Of a stretch of DNA of 38,583 nucleotides, positions 38,538 to 38,583 are shown piece after piece. A program made the translations under genes and the position numbers. The notes beneath the pieces are model-generated. The model searched no databases, was not told where the DNA came from, and saw only the letters and a list, made by a program, of their open reading frames with translations. Numbering within the stretch: the first letter of the stretch is position 1; every line of letters begins with the position of its first letter. Where the stretch lies: the NCBI GenBank assembly GCA_016281335.1, contig JAEEIK010000022.1, positions 1-38,583 of the forward strand, in the 5' to 3' direction. Source of the stretch: Lachnospiraceae bacterium (lineage in GTDB: Bacteria > Bacillota > Clostridia > Lachnospirales > Lachnospiraceae).

Positions 38538-38583
38538 AGCGTGGTTTGAAATTTTTTAAGATTTACTGTAACGAATCGTTTCG

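Noticed and set aside
38166..38549. Long plus-strand open frame through the repeat array (hydrophobic FFLPFVSAFF repeats)
   Set aside because: It stays open because the period is divisible by three; there is no ribosome site, and the frame carries on into the outward promoter region. The second frame at 38120-38317 has the same cause.

Overview
The window reads as chromosome of a Gram-positive, low-to-mid GC Clostridia, most likely Lachnospiraceae. Evidence: strong AGGAGG ribosome sites with TTG/GTG starts in several genes, consensus TTGACA/TATAAT promoters, an FtsEX-M23-S41 cluster with a CdaR/PucR-type regulator, a three-component sugar sensor of the XylFII-LytS-YesN kind, abundant sensor kinases, and no outer-membrane genes. 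I cannot name the genus. Almost all genes lie on the minus strand; four small units (a calcium-loop protein, a membrane-anchored unknown, a YjfB-like peptide and an NrdG-type activase) are on the plus strand.

Region 1 (1-4210) is the secE-nusG-rplKAJ translation cluster, read leftward: rpmG, secE, nusG, rplK, rplA, then an unexpected capA-like gene, then an L10 leader and the start of rplJ, which runs off the left edge. Region 2 (4317-6105) holds two plus-strand genes of unknown role. Region 3 (6075-14835) is a long leftward gene series: cdaR-like regulator, ftsE, ftsX, an M23 hydrolase, a CtpA-type S41 protease, a UDP-sugar pyrophosphorylase-family gene, ispE, a GntR/FCD regulator and a DUF1934 protein. 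It joins cell-wall hydrolase control to precursor supply and isoprenoid synthesis. Region 4 (14836-20072) has an interspersed palindromic repeat, a YjfB-like gene, a CPBP protease / CvfB / zinc-ribbon operon, gpmA, and an NrdG-like radical SAM gene whose transcript looks leaderless.

Region 5 (20084-28645) is a complete sugar-sensing and uptake locus. A lipoprotein binding protein, a YesM/LytS-type kinase and a YesN-type AraC response regulator are followed by a second binding lipoprotein, a double ATPase and two permeases of the YtfQRT-YjfF type. Predicted regulator sites lie upstream of the transporter. Region 6 (28680-32738) holds a diguanylate cyclase without an I-site and a large dCache hybrid kinase with a terminal Hpt domain. 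Region 7 (32722-38043) is an ABC exporter (ATPase plus a large FtsX-type permease) with an OmpR-type response regulator and kinase. Region 8 (38044-38583) is non-coding as far as I can see; its main content is an array of six dyad-bearing units with an exact 63-bp period, ending near a strong promoter that points out of the window.

The least ordinary things are the 63-bp array, the three-component sugar sensor with mutually exclusive hairpins at its first gene, the capA gene inside the ribosomal protein cluster, and the repeated arrangement in which a terminator abuts the next gene's ribosome site.
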